This document shows, piece after piece, positions 62,613 through 64,000 of a stretch of DNA of 64,000 nt (position 1 is its first letter; the number at the start of each line of letters is the position of its first letter). This DNA is from Trypanosoma brucei gambiense DAL972 (lineage: Eukaryota > Euglenozoa > Kinetoplastea > Trypanosomatida > Trypanosomatidae): NCBI RefSeq assembly GCF_000210295.1, contig NC_026741.1, forward strand, positions 124,001-188,000, in the 5' to 3' direction. Below the pieces are notes generated by a model. The model had not been told where the DNA came from and ran no database searches. It was given only the letters and a program-made list of their open reading frames with translations. A program made the translations under genes and the position numbers.

Positions 62613-64000
62613 CCTCTTCTGCGTCTTCTGGCTACAAATAAATGGGAAGATCTGTTACTTGCTTCCTCCTCACTAGCGATCCGTTCCGTGTGCTTTGTTC
62701 TACTCACCTGAACACTACCACTTCAGCAACTGGTATGTTGTTCTAGTGTGTGTGACGCGGCTCTCGACGGATATTTAGGGCGAATCGCTGGCGACTTGCG
62801 GGAGTTCTCTCACTTTCCGTGTCCTATATTTTATATTTAGCTTTTTGTCGTTGAAGTTGTTGTTGCACACGAACACAACCGTGAGGAAACCGACAGCACC
62901 TTAAAAACACCCAACCTGAGGTTCTTTTTTCGTTGTATTTCCTGCGTGATGCCGGTAAGTTTGTTCTGACCTTCTCCAATGCGCAATGCTTTTTCTTCCT
63001 TGAAGTTACGTAGCCAACACGTAAAGATATTTTTCTTGACTTCAATCGCGTCCTCACTTCCTTCGTTGTTTCTTTTGCTTGAAACTGCCGCAATGGGTGA
63101 AAATAGAAGAGAATTTGCGTTGTGTGTCAGTGAGTTCCTCCAAAAGCAGTTTGGCGATTACTGCACTGTTGTAAAGATGTAAAAGAGGGCTTGACGACAA
63201 AGAAGACAGTCACAAAAACACGACTGTTCACCTAAAACAATATTAAAATAGATAAATAAAAACATATGTGAATATATGTACGTGTACGAAAGGGGGATGT
63301 TAGAGAGAAGGGGGCTCCTCAGCCGACTGCCCATTAGGTTTCAACAGCAACTTCACATAATAAAACAGGAAATGAGTGACAAGATTTTTTTAAAATGAAA
63401 AAAAAGTCAAATACAGAAGAAGTCAAAATAAAAGGCATAGCTTGCGGAACCTCCAAAAGCACACCGTTGTGCCTGCCACAATAAGCGATAAGGGACCAAA
63501 AAAAAAACATGTAGGCAAGTTGCACCAAGACAACACACCACAGACTCCAAACACTGAAGCTGAAGCGTGCTCGAAATGGCTCTGTTAGCGTACATAAAGG
63601 CAGTATGCCAGGCATCGCTGCCCGTCCTGAGAGACACTTCCGCACGGCTACAGCGGGCCTTGTCTGTTACTGATTACGCTCACTTTTTCCCCCTCTATGA
63701 AAGTGCTTCTTTACTTTTTTGTTCTTCCTCCCACACACATTCTCTCCCTCCTGGCGGGTGGATCACCCACTTTTCAGCCCAAGTCACCTCGAACCCCGAA
63801 AGCCGCCCTGCGAGGAAACGGGGGAAAAGGTTTGAAAATGGAGGAGGTGTCGAGATAAACTGGGGCACAACACCTCTGCCCAGTGAAGTCGTACGACTAC
63901 ATGGGAGACGGAACGGGAGGGAGGCCAAGCAAGAAGAATAATCCGCCAACGGTAACCCTGTCTGTGGTTCGAGGGTGCGCAGCAGCAGAAAAAGAATAAA
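62613..64000. other. Unresolved right edge
   Basis: No gene can be assigned confidently here. The composition is mixed. On the minus strand one frame is open from the right edge down to a stop at 63695, about 101 codons, and could be the 3' end of the next gene, but it has no recognisable motif. On the plus strand an overlapping ATG frame runs from 63576 to 63941 (MALLAYIKAVCQASLP...), also without support. A short plus-strand frame from 63094 (MGENRREFALCVSEF...) ends after 29 codons. Confidence 0.4.
62632..62650 (-). promoter_or_regulatory. Candidate trans-splice acceptor for the RRM-protein gene
   Basis: A short pyrimidine-biased stretch on the minus strand (complement of about 62643-62650, CTTCCCAT) followed by TTATTTGT precedes AG at 62633-62632. 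This gives a 19-base 5' UTR. The tract is weak, so another site is possible. Confidence 0.35.

Noticed and set aside
63334..63645. 103-codon minus-strand frame with a hydrophobic middle
   Set aside because: It begins with GTG, has no usable early ATG other than a residue inside the frame, and is not supported by a splice signal.
63770..63980. GGTTCGAG-like sequences resembling a tRNA B box
   Set aside because: Neither copy matches the full GGTTCGANNCC consensus, and I could not fold a cloverleaf or find an A box at the right distance.
1..64000. CRISPR arrays, bacterial operons, rRNA genes, prophage
   Set aside because: No regularly spaced repeats with unique spacers, ribosomal RNA sequence or phage genes were seen. 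The gene content is eukaryotic and trypanosomatid.

Overview
The window looks like core-chromosome sequence from an African trypanosome of the Trypanosoma brucei group. All thirteen well-supported protein genes, plus one cut by the left edge, lie on the minus strand. None has an intron, they sit in a head-to-tail array, and long AT-rich, microsatellite-rich spacers separate them. Several starts are preceded by a pyrimidine tract followed by AG, the usual trans-splice acceptor arrangement. The families also fit: a Rab1/Ypt1 GTPase, a PEX4-type E2 enzyme for glycosome import, phosphoacetylglucosamine mutase, an RRM protein resembling RBP33, and GPI-anchored helical surface proteins. From memory, Rab1, PEX4, PAGM and RBP33 are near neighbours on T. 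brucei chromosome 8. This was not checked by search.

Layout, left to right (so 3' to 5' along the transcription unit): a truncated unknown gene (1-887); a DCAF-like WD40 protein (1936-5196); a mucolipin-like TRP channel (6485-8821); a small single-pass protein with a repeated acidic motif (10572-11246); 5.8 kb without genes; a compact CAMK-like kinase (17052-17942); a low-complexity protein ending in a CaaX box (20354-22603); Rab1 (25376-26002); 12.9 kb without a convincing gene; a Gln-rich protein (38867-40264); PEX4 (41013-41495); a surface-protein island (42113-54367); phosphoacetylglucosamine mutase (56196-58004); the RRM protein (61653-62612); and an unresolved right edge.

The most distinctive part is the surface-protein island. 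Two nearly identical 1.83-kb direct repeats each carry a gene for a 470-residue secreted, probably GPI-anchored, two-domain helical protein. Between them lies a gene for a 2194-residue type I membrane protein. Its ectodomain is a long array of Cys-containing modules of about 90-100 residues, followed by one membrane span and a tail of about 350 residues. I do not recognise the large protein. The arrangement suggests a surface recognition or adhesion system, but that is inference.

The remaining genes serve separate housekeeping or regulatory roles: ER-Golgi traffic (Rab1), glycosomal receptor recycling (PEX4), UDP-GlcNAc supply (PAGM), endolysosomal cation flux (mucolipin-like), signalling (kinase) and RNA binding (RRM protein). 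As usual in trypanosomatids, adjacency reflects co-transcription rather than a shared pathway. Start codons given here are the first in-frame ATG, moved downstream where a splice signal lies inside the longer reading frame.
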